A stretch of 27,372 nt of DNA from RPQK01 sp041946865 (GTDB lineage: Bacteria; Acidobacteriota; UBA6911; RPQK01). A program made the translations under genes and the position numbers. Shown in pieces: positions 7,479 to 14,494 of this stretch. Under the pieces are notes generated by a model. It made no database searches. It saw only the letters and a list, made by a program, of their open reading frames with translations, and was not told where the DNA came from. The stretch's first letter is position 1; each line of letters begins with the position of its first letter. The stretch spans positions 1 to 27,372 of the forward strand of contig JBHGBF010000056.1 in assembly GCA_041946865.1 (NCBI GenBank), read 5' to 3'.

Positions 7479-7509
7479 CGTGTGAGTCGACTCACACGCC
7501 CTTTCGGGC
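7479..7509. repeat. 20-bp perfect palindrome followed by a GCCC/GGGC hairpin
   Basis: CGTGTGAGTCGACTCACACG (7479-7498) is identical to its reverse complement over 20 bp with no spacer. It abuts GCCC-TTTC-GGGC (7498-7509). It lies 8 bp past the small RNA's T-run. It could be a dimeric regulator's operator or a second transcription stop; neither is shown by sequence alone. Confidence 0.6.
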
Positions 7510-7564
7510 ACCCGCCATTATGAGAATCGGCCAACGGTTCTGGGAGGTCTGACGGGCCGCAAAA

Positions 7565-7586
7565 AGCGGTGCGCTTGCGGTTCTGT
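7565..7586 (-). repeat. Repeat family B fragment
   Basis: AGCGGTGCGCTTGCGGTTCTGT differs at 2 of 22 positions from the right end of the large inverted repeat at 14575-14619. Only this end of the element is present here, so it is probably a decayed copy. Confidence 0.5.
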
Positions 7587-7598
7587 AACGCGTTCTAG

Positions 7599-7621
7599 CC
7601 CCGCCGCGGTTGGCTGCGGGG
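7599..7621. other. GC-rich hairpin
   Basis: CCCCGC (7599-7604) and GCGGGG (7616-7621) form a perfect 6-bp stem with an 11-nt loop, flanked by GTAA (7585-7588) and TTAC (7622-7625), which extend the pairing. There is no T-run on either side. Role unknown; it may be part of the neighbouring repeat B remnant. Confidence 0.4.
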
Positions 7622-7730
7622 TTACCGTTAGGCGGTTCTGCTGCACTCCACACAGACGCCGCTCAGGACCTTTTCAAGCCCTTCAGGACGTGCGCGGCTC
7701 GTGAGTGCGAGGCCAGGGGGGCGTGTTCGC

Positions 7731-8021
7731 CTACAGCGAGCCGATAATTTCCTTGTACTCGCTTTCGGGGAAGGCCTTTAGCGTTTCCGTTCGGACGTTT
7801 CCGCCTGACGCCAGCTGGAGGGCCGTGCGCGCTTGGGCCCTGTCGTCGGGCATCTCACAGATGGCGACGAAGTCGTACCGTCCCATAACCAGGTAAAAGC
7901 CTTTCAGCTGTCCCCCGGCCGTCTTCAGCAGTTGCTTGAATTTCTCCAGCCGTTCGGGGCTTTGCTTGACGGCCTCTATGCCTTTCTGGGTCCATTGTCC
8001 GAGCACAACGTAGGTAGCCAT
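7731..8021 (-). CDS. GYD domain protein
   Basis: A 96-residue soluble protein, the usual size for GYD-domain proteins (a dimeric alpha/beta-barrel-like fold of unknown function). Visible family traits are the opening MATYVVLGQWTQKG, the central GGQLKGFYLVMGRYDFVAICEMPDD, which holds the Gly-Arg-Tyr-Asp variant of the name motif (residues 47-50), and the closing ETLKAFPESEY. The ATG at 8021 was chosen over one 27 nt upstream because AGGAGG sits 6-7 nt ahead of it. It diverges from the FucI-like gene with 99 bp between starts, so the two may share a regulatory region. No catalytic motif is known for the family, so no reaction is assigned. Confidence 0.88.
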   Translation of the reverse strand: MATYVVLGQWTQKGIEAVKQSPERLEKFKQLLKTAGGQLKGFYLVMGRYDFVAICEMPDDRAQARTALQLASGGNVRTETLKAFPESEYKEIIGSL

Positions 8022-8120
8022 GGTTCTCCTCCTTGTGATCCGGCGCATTCTAGTGTTCTTATTCTACGACTCGTGGATTTGGTCTACCATACGTCCGAAT
8101 ACCGCCAAGGGGAGGCACTT

Positions 8121-9581
8121 ATGGAATCCTTAATCAAACTTGATGCAGGATTGACCAGGCGTACGTTCCTGGGAGGATGCGGCGCCTGTGCAGCAGGTCT
8201 GGGCGTTCGGTCGCGTGTGACGTTCGCGCACGTGCCGGCTGCACTGCCCGATTTGTTACCGAAGGCGAGGACAAAGGTCCGACTGGTCTTCAGTTACAGT
8301 CCTTCCGACCAACCGATCTGGCCGAACATCGGCTATGACTTTGAGAAACGAAAAGGCGAGATTCTTAAGCAACTTGCCGGCGGATGCCCGGAGATTGAGT
8401 TTCTCCCGGCAGTGGCTCACGAAGTCGCGGATGCCAGGCGAATCCTGGAGGGCGATGCAGAGGTCGCCGGCTACCTCGTCTATCTGCTCGGGCTCGGCTG
8501 GGCGGACGTCCCTGAGACGATAGCCTCTTCCGGGCGGCCGACGATCTTTGCCGACGATCTCTACGGCGGGTCGGGTAAGTTCCTGATTGCGTACGCGAAA
8601 GCGAGGCGCAACATGCAGCAGGCCGCAGATAAGCTGAAGACGTGGCGGGTTGCCGGCGTGTCTTCGAGCAACCCCAAGGATGTCGCCGACGCCGCCAACT
8701 GCCTGGTTTGCATGGAGAAACTGCGCCGTTCCACGGTTTTGCTGATCGGCCGGGCACCGGGACCCGAAGTCGAGGCCATCCAGAAGGTTTTCGGAACCAG
8801 GATTATCCCGCTCGATTTTGCCCCGCTGAATGAGCTCTACCAGGCGGCCGACAGGGAGAAGGCGCGGATGTGGGCCGAACGCTGGATCAAAGAAGCGGAA
8901 AAGGTCATTGAGCCGACTCGTGAAGAGATCGAGAGGTCGGGAGCAATGTACCTCGCTATGACCGAGCTGATGAAGCAGCACCAGGCCCAGGCGATCACGA
9001 TCAACTGCCTGGGCGGTTTCTACGGCGGAAAAATCACCGCCTATCCCTGCATGGGGTTCTTCCAGCTCAACAATGACGGCCTGGTTGGCGCCTGCGAGGC
9101 CGACCTCCGCTCAACGCTGACGATGTTGCTCGCCACTTACCTGACCGGACGTCCCGGATACATCTCCGATCCGGTGATTGATACCTCGAAGAACCAGATC
9201 ATCTACGCACATTGCGTCGCTCCCAATCGGGTGTTTGGCCCCGGCGGGCCGCCCAATCCCTATCATATACGAAACCATTCGGAAGACCGGAAGGGGGCGT
9301 GTGTCCGGTCCCTCATGCCGCTGGGCCAGATGACCAGTACCCTGGAATTCGACGCGGGACGCCGGCAGGTGATCTTTCACCAGGCAAAGGCCGCGGCCAA
9401 TGTGGACGAGGACATGGCCTGCCGCACCAAACTGGCGGCCGAGGTCAAAGGAGATATCGACAAGCTGCTCGGCTACTGGGACCAGTGGGGATGGCATCGG
9501 GTGACCGTTTACGGCGACATCAAGCGCCCAGTCCAGAATCTCGCCGACCTGATGGGTTTTGAGCTGATCGAAGAGGCGTGA
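8121..9581 (+). CDS. Tat-exported FucI/AraA-like (sugar isomerase fold) protein
   Basis: A 486-residue protein starting at the ATG at 8121, with GGGGAGG 6-7 nt upstream; the longer open frame upstream is not coding-like. Residues 12-17 (TRRTFL) followed by a small-residue, Cys-containing hydrophobic stretch form a twin-arginine signal. The body resembles the L-fucose/L-arabinose isomerase superfamily: alternating alpha/beta N-terminal domains (DLYGGSGKFL, VLLIGRAPGPEV) and a C-terminal core with GGFYGGKITAYPCMGF (Cys310) and DGLVGACEADLRSTLTMLL (Glu326, Asp328), then IIYAHCVAPNRVFGP (His364). Glu/Asp/His in this order is how metal is held in FucI, but exact equivalence is inferred. Classical FucI/AraA are cytoplasmic, so export is unusual. 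Isomerase activity is not certain; it may be a fold relative with another role. Neighbours are sugar-type oxidoreductases and an esterase. Confidence 0.72.
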   Translation: MESLIKLDAGLTRRTFLGGCGACAAGLGVRSRVTFAHVPAALPDLLPKARTKVRLVFSYSPSDQPIWPNIGYDFEKRKGEILKQLAGGCPEIEFLPAVAHEVADARRILEGDAEVAGYLVYLLGLGWADVPETIASSGRPTIFADDLYGGSGKFLIAYAKARRNMQQAADKLKTWRVAGVSSSNPKDVADAANCLVCMEKLRRSTVLLIGRAPGPEVEAIQKVFGTRIIPLDFAPLNELYQAADREKARMWAERWIKEAEKVIEPTREEIERSGAMYLAMTELMKQHQAQAITINCLGGFYGGKITAYPCMGFFQLNNDGLVGACEADLRSTLTMLLATYLTGRPGYISDPVIDTSKNQIIYAHCVAPNRVFGPGGPPNPYHIRNHSEDRKGACVRSLMPLGQMTSTLEFDAGRRQVIFHQAKAAANVDEDMACRTKLAAEVKGDIDKLLGYWDQWGWHRVTVYGDIKRPVQNLADLMGFELIEEA

Positions 9582-9593
9582 GTGAAACGGCCG

Positions 9594-9614
9594 GGGACGG
9601 CTGGTTGCCGTCCC
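9594..9614 (+). terminator. Candidate hairpin terminator after the FucI-like gene
   Basis: GGGACGG (9594-9600) and CCGTCCC (9608-9614) make a perfect 7-bp stem with a 7-nt loop, starting 12 nt after the stop codon. No T-run follows, so it may be a weak or Rho-assisted stop. Confidence 0.4.
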
Positions 9615-9653
9615 TGGCGCTGCGTGAAAGAGGAGTCTAATGAAAGAGGGGCT

Positions 9654-9887
9654 CTAACTGTCCTGTTTGGCCTTCTGTTCGTCGGTCAATGTGTGGTTGT
9701 TGTCCTTGAACTTCTTGCCATCTTCATTCAACAACGGATCAGTCGCACCCTTGGCGGGCACGCTCGTGTGACAGAATTTGCACTTCTTGCCGGTTTCTCT
9801 CGTGTACTTAGCCGAGCCGGCAGCCTGGAAGTTAAGACCAAGAAAAATAGCCAGTACCAGAATCACGGCCGATAGACTACGCCTCAT
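9654..9887 (-). CDS. Small exported single-haem c-type cytochrome-like protein
   Basis: A 77-residue protein with a Sec signal peptide (MRRSLSAVILVLAIFLGLNFQAAGSA) and a mature part of about 50 residues carrying one CXXCH haem-attachment motif (CKFCH), preceded by YTRETGKK. The Lys-rich C-terminus (GKKFKDNNHTLTDEQKAKQ) has a further His but no Met in a clear axial-ligand position, so the sixth haem ligand is unclear. The ATG at 9887 was chosen because GGAGGTGAT, a near-perfect anti-16S match, ends just upstream at optimal distance; the ATG at 9893 lies too close to it. It could accept electrons in the periplasm from the exported oxidoreductases nearby, which is inference from location only. 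It converges with the FucI-like gene. Confidence 0.75.
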   Translation of the reverse strand: MRRSLSAVILVLAIFLGLNFQAAGSAKYTRETGKKCKFCHTSVPAKGATDPLLNEDGKKFKDNNHTLTDEQKAKQDS

Positions 9888-10129
9888 CTGCATCACCTCC
9901 GGGTTCCTGAAAAAGCATTCTTCGTGCCAACTCAACAGACGCCTGTCCGGCAGGCCCCGTTATCAATGATTGCGCCCCTGCGCTTCAGTTGCACGCCAAC
10001 AGCACAAAAAGCAAGAAGTGTTAAATTTACCACCAGTTCTGGGCAAAACACGCAGAAATTTTCAACGAAAGACGATCGTATCGCGCATTTTTGAGCAAAT
10101 GCCCGTTGGTTCGTGCTAAAAACTGTCTC
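9888..10129. other. Divergent intergenic region, cytochrome-like gene and esterase
   Basis: These 242 bp are more AT-rich than the surroundings. They contain a small hairpin GCCTG-TCCGG-CAGGC (9941-9955) in the 5' region of the cytochrome-like gene. On the right, TGC plus TAAAAA (10117-10122) is a possible extended -10 only 7 nt before the esterase ATG. No gene is seen. Confidence 0.35.
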
Positions 10130-11425
10130 ATGCACATACGTGCCTTGGTTCTCTTCGCTGTCAGCTCTGTTGTGCTCGTGTCCTTCGTGGCAACGCAGCA
10201 GCGCCCGCAACCGAACTACGACGAGTCGAAGGTCGGGTCCTATACTCTTCCTGACCCCCTGGTCCTGTCTGATGGCCGGAAAGTGACCGACCCCAAAGTC
10301 TGGCGGGAAAAACGCCGACCCGAGATCCTGCGCCTTTTTGAGGAGAACGTGTATGGCCGGACGCCGGGCAAGCGTCTGACGGTGAAAGCAGAAGTGGTCT
10401 CGACCGACGACCGGGCACTACAGCGTAAGGCAACTCGCAAAGAAGTGACGCTTTACTTCACGGCTGACAAGGCTGGCCCTCGGATGGACCTGCTCATGTA
10501 TTTGCCGGCTGGCCGGAAGGGTGAGGTCCCGGTTTTCCTTGGCCTCGGCTTTACTGGAAACCAGGGTGTCAATGCGGACCCCGGAATCAGGATATCAGAG
10601 CAGTGGATGCGCAGTGGCGGGCCGGGTATCGTCAACAACCGGGCGACGGAAGTGTCCCGGGGGTCCGCGGCAGGTCGCTGGCCGGTGGAGAAGATCCTGG
10701 AGCGGGGCTACGGGCTCGTCACCGCCTATTACGGTGACCTCGACCCTGACTTTGACGACGGCTTTCAGAACGGGATACACCCGCTCTTTTACCGCCCGGG
10801 ACAGACCCGCCCGGATCCGAGTGAATGGGGATCGATTGGCGCCTGGGCCTGGGGTCTGTCCCGTGCCTTGGATTATCTGGAGACTGACGAAGCAGTCGAC
10901 GCTGGGCGGGTCGCGGTCATCGGGCATTCGCGGCTCGGCAAGACCGCGCTCTGGGCGGGCGCTCAGGACGAGCGCTTTGCCCTTGTGATTTCAAACGATT
11001 CCGGTGAGGGTGGAGCGGCTCTCAGTCGCCGTCGGTATGGCGAGACGGTCAAGGCGCTCAACATCAGCTTTCCTCACTGGTTTTGCGCGAATTACACGAA
11101 ATTCAACGATACCGTCGATCAGTTGCCGGTCGACCAGCACATGCTTCTCGCGCTGATCGCACCTCGTCCGGTCTATGTGGCGAGCGCAGAGGAAGACCGA
11201 TGGGCGGACCCCAAAGGCGAGTTCCTTTCGCTGGTCCATGCGGATCCGGTCTACCGGCTGTTGGGGACAGAGGGACTGGGAGTGACCGAAATGCCGCCGG
11301 TCGATCAGCCGGTAGGCAAAATGAACAGGTATCACATCCGGACCGGAAGACACGATATCACGGACTACGACTGGGAACAGTATCTGAGTTTTGCCGACAG
11401 GCACTTCGGGAGGGCCAACGAATAA
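10130..11425 (+). CDS. CE15-like (glucuronoyl esterase family) secreted esterase
   Basis: A 431-residue secreted alpha/beta-hydrolase. The signal peptide is MHIRALVLFAVSSVVLVSFVA. The nucleophile elbow GHSRLGK (Ser267) matches the CE15 GxSRxGK signature and is followed by the family segment SNDSGEGGAALSRR (Glu293). The C-terminal histidine is His408 (GRHDITDYDW). Other CE15-like stretches are FEENVYGRTPG, MDLLMYLPAG, the PEWGS-like SEWGSIGAWAWGLSRALDYL and DPKGEFLSLVHADPVYRLLG. CE15 enzymes cleave esters between lignin alcohols and glucuronic acid on xylan, but many bacterial members have untested substrates. The ATG at 10130 gives a clean signal peptide; a TTG 39 nt upstream is less likely. 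No Shine-Dalgarno is seen before this ATG, and a -10-like box ends 7 nt before it, so a leaderless transcript is possible. It converges with the second Gfo/Idh/MocA gene. Confidence 0.87.
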   Translation: MHIRALVLFAVSSVVLVSFVATQQRPQPNYDESKVGSYTLPDPLVLSDGRKVTDPKVWREKRRPEILRLFEENVYGRTPGKRLTVKAEVVSTDDRALQRKATRKEVTLYFTADKAGPRMDLLMYLPAGRKGEVPVFLGLGFTGNQGVNADPGIRISEQWMRSGGPGIVNNRATEVSRGSAAGRWPVEKILERGYGLVTAYYGDLDPDFDDGFQNGIHPLFYRPGQTRPDPSEWGSIGAWAWGLSRALDYLETDEAVDAGRVAVIGHSRLGKTALWAGAQDERFALVISNDSGEGGAALSRRRYGETVKALNISFPHWFCANYTKFNDTVDQLPVDQHMLLALIAPRPVYVASAEEDRWADPKGEFLSLVHADPVYRLLGTEGLGVTEMPPVDQPVGKMNRYHIRTGRHDITDYDWEQYLSFADRHFGRANE

Positions 11426-11464
11426 CGCGGGTTGCGCCGCATGGTTTGTTGGCCCTCAGCTGAG
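11410..11464. terminator. Bidirectional hairpin between convergent genes
   Basis: GAGGGCCAAC (11410-11419, overlapping the esterase's last codons) and GTTGGCCCTC (11448-11457) are a perfect 10-bp inverted repeat. The palindrome CTCAGCTGAG (11455-11464) follows at once. There is no T-run. The position between two stop codons suits a two-way terminator. Confidence 0.5.
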
Positions 11465-11466
11465 GA

Positions 11467-12897
11467 TTACGAAAGGTCTGGGACCACGTAGGGTTCACGA
11501 TACTCGGCGCGGCGAAGCATGGCGTTCGCTTCCGGGTCGTCGATGAACTCTTCCTTCAGGCCGTTGAAGGTCAACTCCCGTCCGAGCCGATAGGAGATGT
11601 TGCCGAGCAGCGGCAAGACGCTCGAGCGATGGCCGACCTCGATATCGCAGTTAAGGTCGCTTCGCTTGCCGGATTGAATCGCGGCAATGAAGTTGCCGAA
11701 ATGCCCGCCCATGCCCGTGCCCACCGTATTGAGGGCGTCGGACTCCTCTTCCTTGATCGTCTGCGAATTGGGTCCTGGCTCACCCTTGCGGCCGAAGAAG
11801 GTTGCCCAGTTGCCGTCGTCGTAAATCTCGAGCCATCCTTCGCTGCCGTAGAAGATGTCCCCGATCTTGACCTTGCCTTCGGAGTTCGTGAACAGCCCGC
11901 GGGTGGAGAACTCAAAGATCGTGCCGTCGGAATACTCGAAAATCGTCGTCTGCGTATTGGGCGTGTTCTGAGCAGAGTCGTAGACAAACATCCCGCCGAA
12001 AGACCGGATCTTGGCCGGGTAATCATCCCGGTTCAATCCCCAGCGGCCGACGTCGAACTGATGCGGGCCCTGATTTCCCGTGTCGCCGTTCCCGTATTCG
12101 AACTGCCAGTGCCAGTTGTAGTGGAAGCGGTTGCGGTTGAAGGGGCGCTTGCGTGCCGGCCCGAGCCACATGTCATAGTGCACCTTGTCAAGGTACGCCT
12201 GGGTGTAGCTGAATTCCGGTCTCCCTTCCTTGGTCAGGGCGAACTTTTCACCTTCGGCCATCGGCCCATCCGGGTAGCGTCCGATATCTCCGCGTGGCTT
12301 GAAGCAATGCCCGCGCACCATGTAAATCTTGCCCAGCTTGCCGTCGTGGAGGAACTTCATGGCAGCCTGGGCGTTTTTCCGGGATCGGTTCTGAAATCCA
12401 ACCTGGACCAACACGTTCGCGGCACGGGCGGCGTTGACCATCTGTCGGCCTTCCCATATCGACCAGGTGGAGGGCTTTTCAACGTAAACGTGTTTCCCGG
12501 CCAGAGCGGCCCAGATCGTGGCAAGCGCGTGCCAGTGATTGGGAGTAGCGATGGAGACAGCGTCAATCTCCTTGTCCTCGAAGAGCTTCCGCATGTCCCA
12601 CTCGGTGACCGGGACATAGTTGAATTGATCCTGCAGTCGCTTCACACGTTCGGGGAAAAGGTTCTCGTCGACGTCGCACAGAGTTTTGACACGAACGTTC
12701 GGGATTCGGGAAAAGCCGCCAATGTGGGCGCCCCCCTGACCGCGAATTCCGATGACCGCCATGTTGATTCGGTCATTCGCGCCCAGTATGTTCCGGTTAA
12801 TTGCTGCGCTGACGGCCGCGCCGGCCATCACACTTCCGGCGGCCGTCCGGGTTGTGCTCTTCAGGAACTGCCGTCTGGTGACGTTGTTCTCGCTCAT
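11467..12897 (-). CDS. Tat-exported Gfo/Idh/MocA-family oxidoreductase (second copy)
   Basis: A 476-residue enzyme with a twin-arginine signal (VTRRQFLKS, Arg8-Arg9). The nucleotide-binding loop is GIRGQGGAH (residues 50-58). The catalytic EKP motif is Glu140-Lys141-Pro142 (HVYVEKP). NHWH (120-123) and NQGPHQFDVGRWGL in the C-terminal domain are typical of the exported acidobacterial/planctomycetal subgroup, which is longer than the first copy because of inserts such as GHCFKPRGDIGRYPDGP. The ATG at 12897 has GGAGGG about 6 nt upstream and places the Arg pair correctly; an ATG 51 nt further out is disfavoured. It is clearly a different subfamily from the enzyme at 5194, not a recent duplicate. 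The substrate is unknown, probably a sugar or sugar acid. It is transcribed alone, divergently from the PHP gene. Confidence 0.92.
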   Translation of the reverse strand: MSENNVTRRQFLKSTTRTAAGSVMAGAAVSAAINRNILGANDRINMAVIGIRGQGGAHIGGFSRIPNVRVKTLCDVDENLFPERVKRLQDQFNYVPVTEWDMRKLFEDKEIDAVSIATPNHWHALATIWAALAGKHVYVEKPSTWSIWEGRQMVNAARAANVLVQVGFQNRSRKNAQAAMKFLHDGKLGKIYMVRGHCFKPRGDIGRYPDGPMAEGEKFALTKEGRPEFSYTQAYLDKVHYDMWLGPARKRPFNRNRFHYNWHWQFEYGNGDTGNQGPHQFDVGRWGLNRDDYPAKIRSFGGMFVYDSAQNTPNTQTTIFEYSDGTIFEFSTRGLFTNSEGKVKIGDIFYGSEGWLEIYDDGNWATFFGRKGEPGPNSQTIKEEESDALNTVGTGMGGHFGNFIAAIQSGKRSDLNCDIEVGHRSSVLPLLGNISYRLGRELTFNGLKEEFIDDPEANAMLRRAEYREPYVVPDLS

Positions 12898-12938
12898 AAA
12901 TACCCTCCAAAAAGAAGTGCCCAAGAATACGCTTCCCG

Positions 12939-12967
12939 AGTGTGTCACCTTGAGAATTTGTTGTCAA
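12939..12967 (-). promoter_or_regulatory. Candidate promoter of the second Gfo/Idh/MocA gene
   Basis: On the minus strand a perfect -35 TTGACA (12962-12967) stands 17 bp from CACACT (12939-12944), a weak -10 with 3 of 6 matches. It lies about 40 bp upstream of the chosen ATG, a normal leader length. Confidence 0.42.
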
Positions 12968-12989
12968 TACAACGGAAAGGTCCGACCCG

Positions 12990-13024
12990 ACAGAGCCGCA
13001 AGCGCGGCGTTCTTGGCGAAGCGA
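12990..13024 (+). repeat. Repeat family B, decayed copy
   Basis: The segment starts ACAGAGCCGCAAGCG, identical to the left arm at 14495-14509 save one base, and continues with GCG..CTT..GCGAAGCG in the same order, then diverges. The matching right arm is not evident, so this is a half element. Confidence 0.5.
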
Positions 13025-13031
13025 GCTCATC

Positions 13032-13117
13032 GGCGCCAAAACTGGTTGAGGTGCTCCGTCGCGTCAAAAACAACTGACAAACTGACAGTCCGCCAGTTGT
13101 TTTTCCCGTTTGGCGCC
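13032..13117. repeat. Nested inverted repeats
   Basis: GGCGCCAAA (13032-13040) pairs with TTTGGCGCC (13109-13117). Inside it, AAAAACAACTG (13066-13076) pairs perfectly with CAGTTGTTTTT (13094-13104). Both stems are exact. The element adjoins the repeat B fragment in a divergent promoter region, where a terminator is not needed. It may be a structured leader, a regulator site or the remains of a small mobile repeat. Confidence 0.5.
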
Positions 13118-13314
13118 TGGCCGGCCTTATGGCGAATTTCGTGAGGGCTGAATTCTAAAGATCTTCGACTGTCGTGTCAGTGTCTGATGTGGTATTTTCA
13201 TCCGCGTCAGGTTCTTTGGAAAGCAGGCCTTCCGGCTGCTGGCGCCGCCCGGGCGACAGGCCCGGCGCTCAGGAGGCCTGCGCTTCGGGGTGGGCTTCAA
13301 ACTGGGAGTGATTC

Positions 13315-14463
13315 ATGACAAGAATAACGGCTTTGCTCGGGATGGTGCTTACGTTTGCCCTCGGTATCGATTTGCACGGAGAAGTCATCCGAGCCCGGAC
13401 GCCGATCCGGATCCCCGATATCCCGGGCTACGTGACATTGAGGTGCGATTTTCACACCCATACCGTGTTTTCCGACGGGGCGGTTTGGCCCAATGTCCGA
13501 TCGGAGGAGGCCTGGCGGGAGGGGCTGGACGCGATTGCCATTACGGATCACATCGAGTACCAGCCTCACAAGGCTGATCTGCCTACCAGCCACAGCCGGT
13601 CTTTTGAGATCGCGAAAGATTCCGGAGACGCTCTCGGGATCATTGTGATCAGAGGCTCCGAGGTGACCCGCAAGATGCCTCCGGGGCATATCAACGCCGT
13701 CTTTCTGCAATCGAATCCGCCTCTGGATACGCCGGACTGGCGTGACGCGATAAAGGCGGCCTCCGATCAGGGCGCCTTCATTTTCTGGAATCATCCCGGC
13801 TGGACCGGGCAGCAGCCTGACGGGCTCGCTCGCTGGTATCCCGAACACACGGAGCTCTTCGAGAAGCGCCTGATTCACGGCATAGAAGTGGTCAATGACC
13901 GGAGCTACTACCCGGAGGTACATCGCTGGGCTCTTGAAAAGAACCTGACGATGATGGGTAACTCGGACGTGCACGATCCGATTGGAATGGATTTCGATAC
14001 GGATCATCAGGAAAGACGGGCTTTGACGCTGGTTTTCGCCACGGAAAAGACCCCGGAGGCCATCAAAGAGGCCCTCTTTGCGCACCGGACTGCGGTCCTT
14101 TTCGAAGACATGCTCGTAGGCCGCCGCGAATACCTCGAGCCCCTATTCAAGGCATCGGTCAAGCTCATTAACCCCTCGGTCACGGTGAAGGGAAAGGGCC
14201 TGGCTTACGTCCAGGTCTCGAACGCTTCGGATATCGACTATGAGCTGATCGGTGACAACCGATTTGATGAAGTCACGGCCTCGTCGCGCCTGATTCTTCA
14301 CAGCGGGAAGACGGTCCTGCTTCAGATCCGCGGCAACTCGGAAACGACGAAGGGCCAAAAGTGTTTCGAGCTGAAGTACACGGTGAAGAATCTGAAGCTG
14401 ACGCCGGAAGAGGGACTGCCCGTGGTTATCCCGGTGGAAGTGAATTTCGTGGCCACCAGGTAG
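13315..14463 (+). CDS. Secreted PHP-domain phosphoesterase-like protein
   Basis: A 382-residue protein with a signal peptide (about residues 1-22). The PHP (polymerase and histidinol phosphatase) metal-binding motifs appear in order: DFHTHTVFSDG (His47, His49, Asp54), ITDHIE (Asp78, His79), GSEVT (Glu116), GHINAV (His125), WNHPGW (His160) and GNSDVHDP (Asp218, His220). All expected metal ligands are therefore present and the enzyme is probably a metal-dependent phosphoesterase acting in the periplasm. After about residue 285 there is a beta-rich C-terminal domain (VKGKGLAYVQVSNASDIDYEL) of the kind seen in exported PHP proteins, perhaps for substrate binding. GGGAG precedes the ATG. The substrate is unknown. 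It converges with murI across a large hairpin. Confidence 0.88.
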   Translation: MTRITALLGMVLTFALGIDLHGEVIRARTPIRIPDIPGYVTLRCDFHTHTVFSDGAVWPNVRSEEAWREGLDAIAITDHIEYQPHKADLPTSHSRSFEIAKDSGDALGIIVIRGSEVTRKMPPGHINAVFLQSNPPLDTPDWRDAIKAASDQGAFIFWNHPGWTGQQPDGLARWYPEHTELFEKRLIHGIEVVNDRSYYPEVHRWALEKNLTMMGNSDVHDPIGMDFDTDHQERRALTLVFATEKTPEAIKEALFAHRTAVLFEDMLVGRREYLEPLFKASVKLINPSVTVKGKGLAYVQVSNASDIDYELIGDNRFDEVTASSRLILHSGKTVLLQIRGNSETTKGQKCFELKYTVKNLKLTPEEGLPVVIPVEVNFVATR

Positions 14464-14494
14464 GGAGCGCGGCAGCTGAGACGAGTGAGGCGGA

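Larger units (their letters stand above)
7243..7730. other. 488-bp intergenic region packed with structured elements
   Basis: No convincing protein-coding frame. From left to right it holds repeat A copy 3 (7271-7297), a promoter (7337-7365) driving a candidate small RNA (7373-7470), a 20-bp perfect palindrome plus a hairpin (7479-7509), a repeat B fragment (7565-7586) and a GC hairpin (7599-7621). The stretch 7622-7730 shows nothing recognisable. It lies between two genes that converge on it, SDR and GYD. Confidence 0.7.
12898..13314. other. 417-bp divergent intergenic region
   Basis: It holds the minus-strand promoter of the oxidoreductase (12939-12967), a decayed repeat B copy (12990-13024) and nested inverted repeats (13032-13117). 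The stretch 13118-13314 shows no recognised element beyond a short GGGAG ribosome site before the ATG at 13315. No protein-coding frame is convincing on either strand. Confidence 0.6.

Noticed and set aside
9582..9875. 97-codon plus-strand open frame after the FucI-like gene
   Set aside because: It is antisense to the small haem protein gene, which has a signal peptide, CXXCH and a near-perfect Shine-Dalgarno.
11629..13077. 482-codon plus-strand open frame
   Set aside because: It lies antisense to the second Gfo/Idh/MocA gene, whose protein has complete family motifs. The antisense product has no recognisable domain, and its end runs through the repeat B fragment. It is a by-product of high GC.
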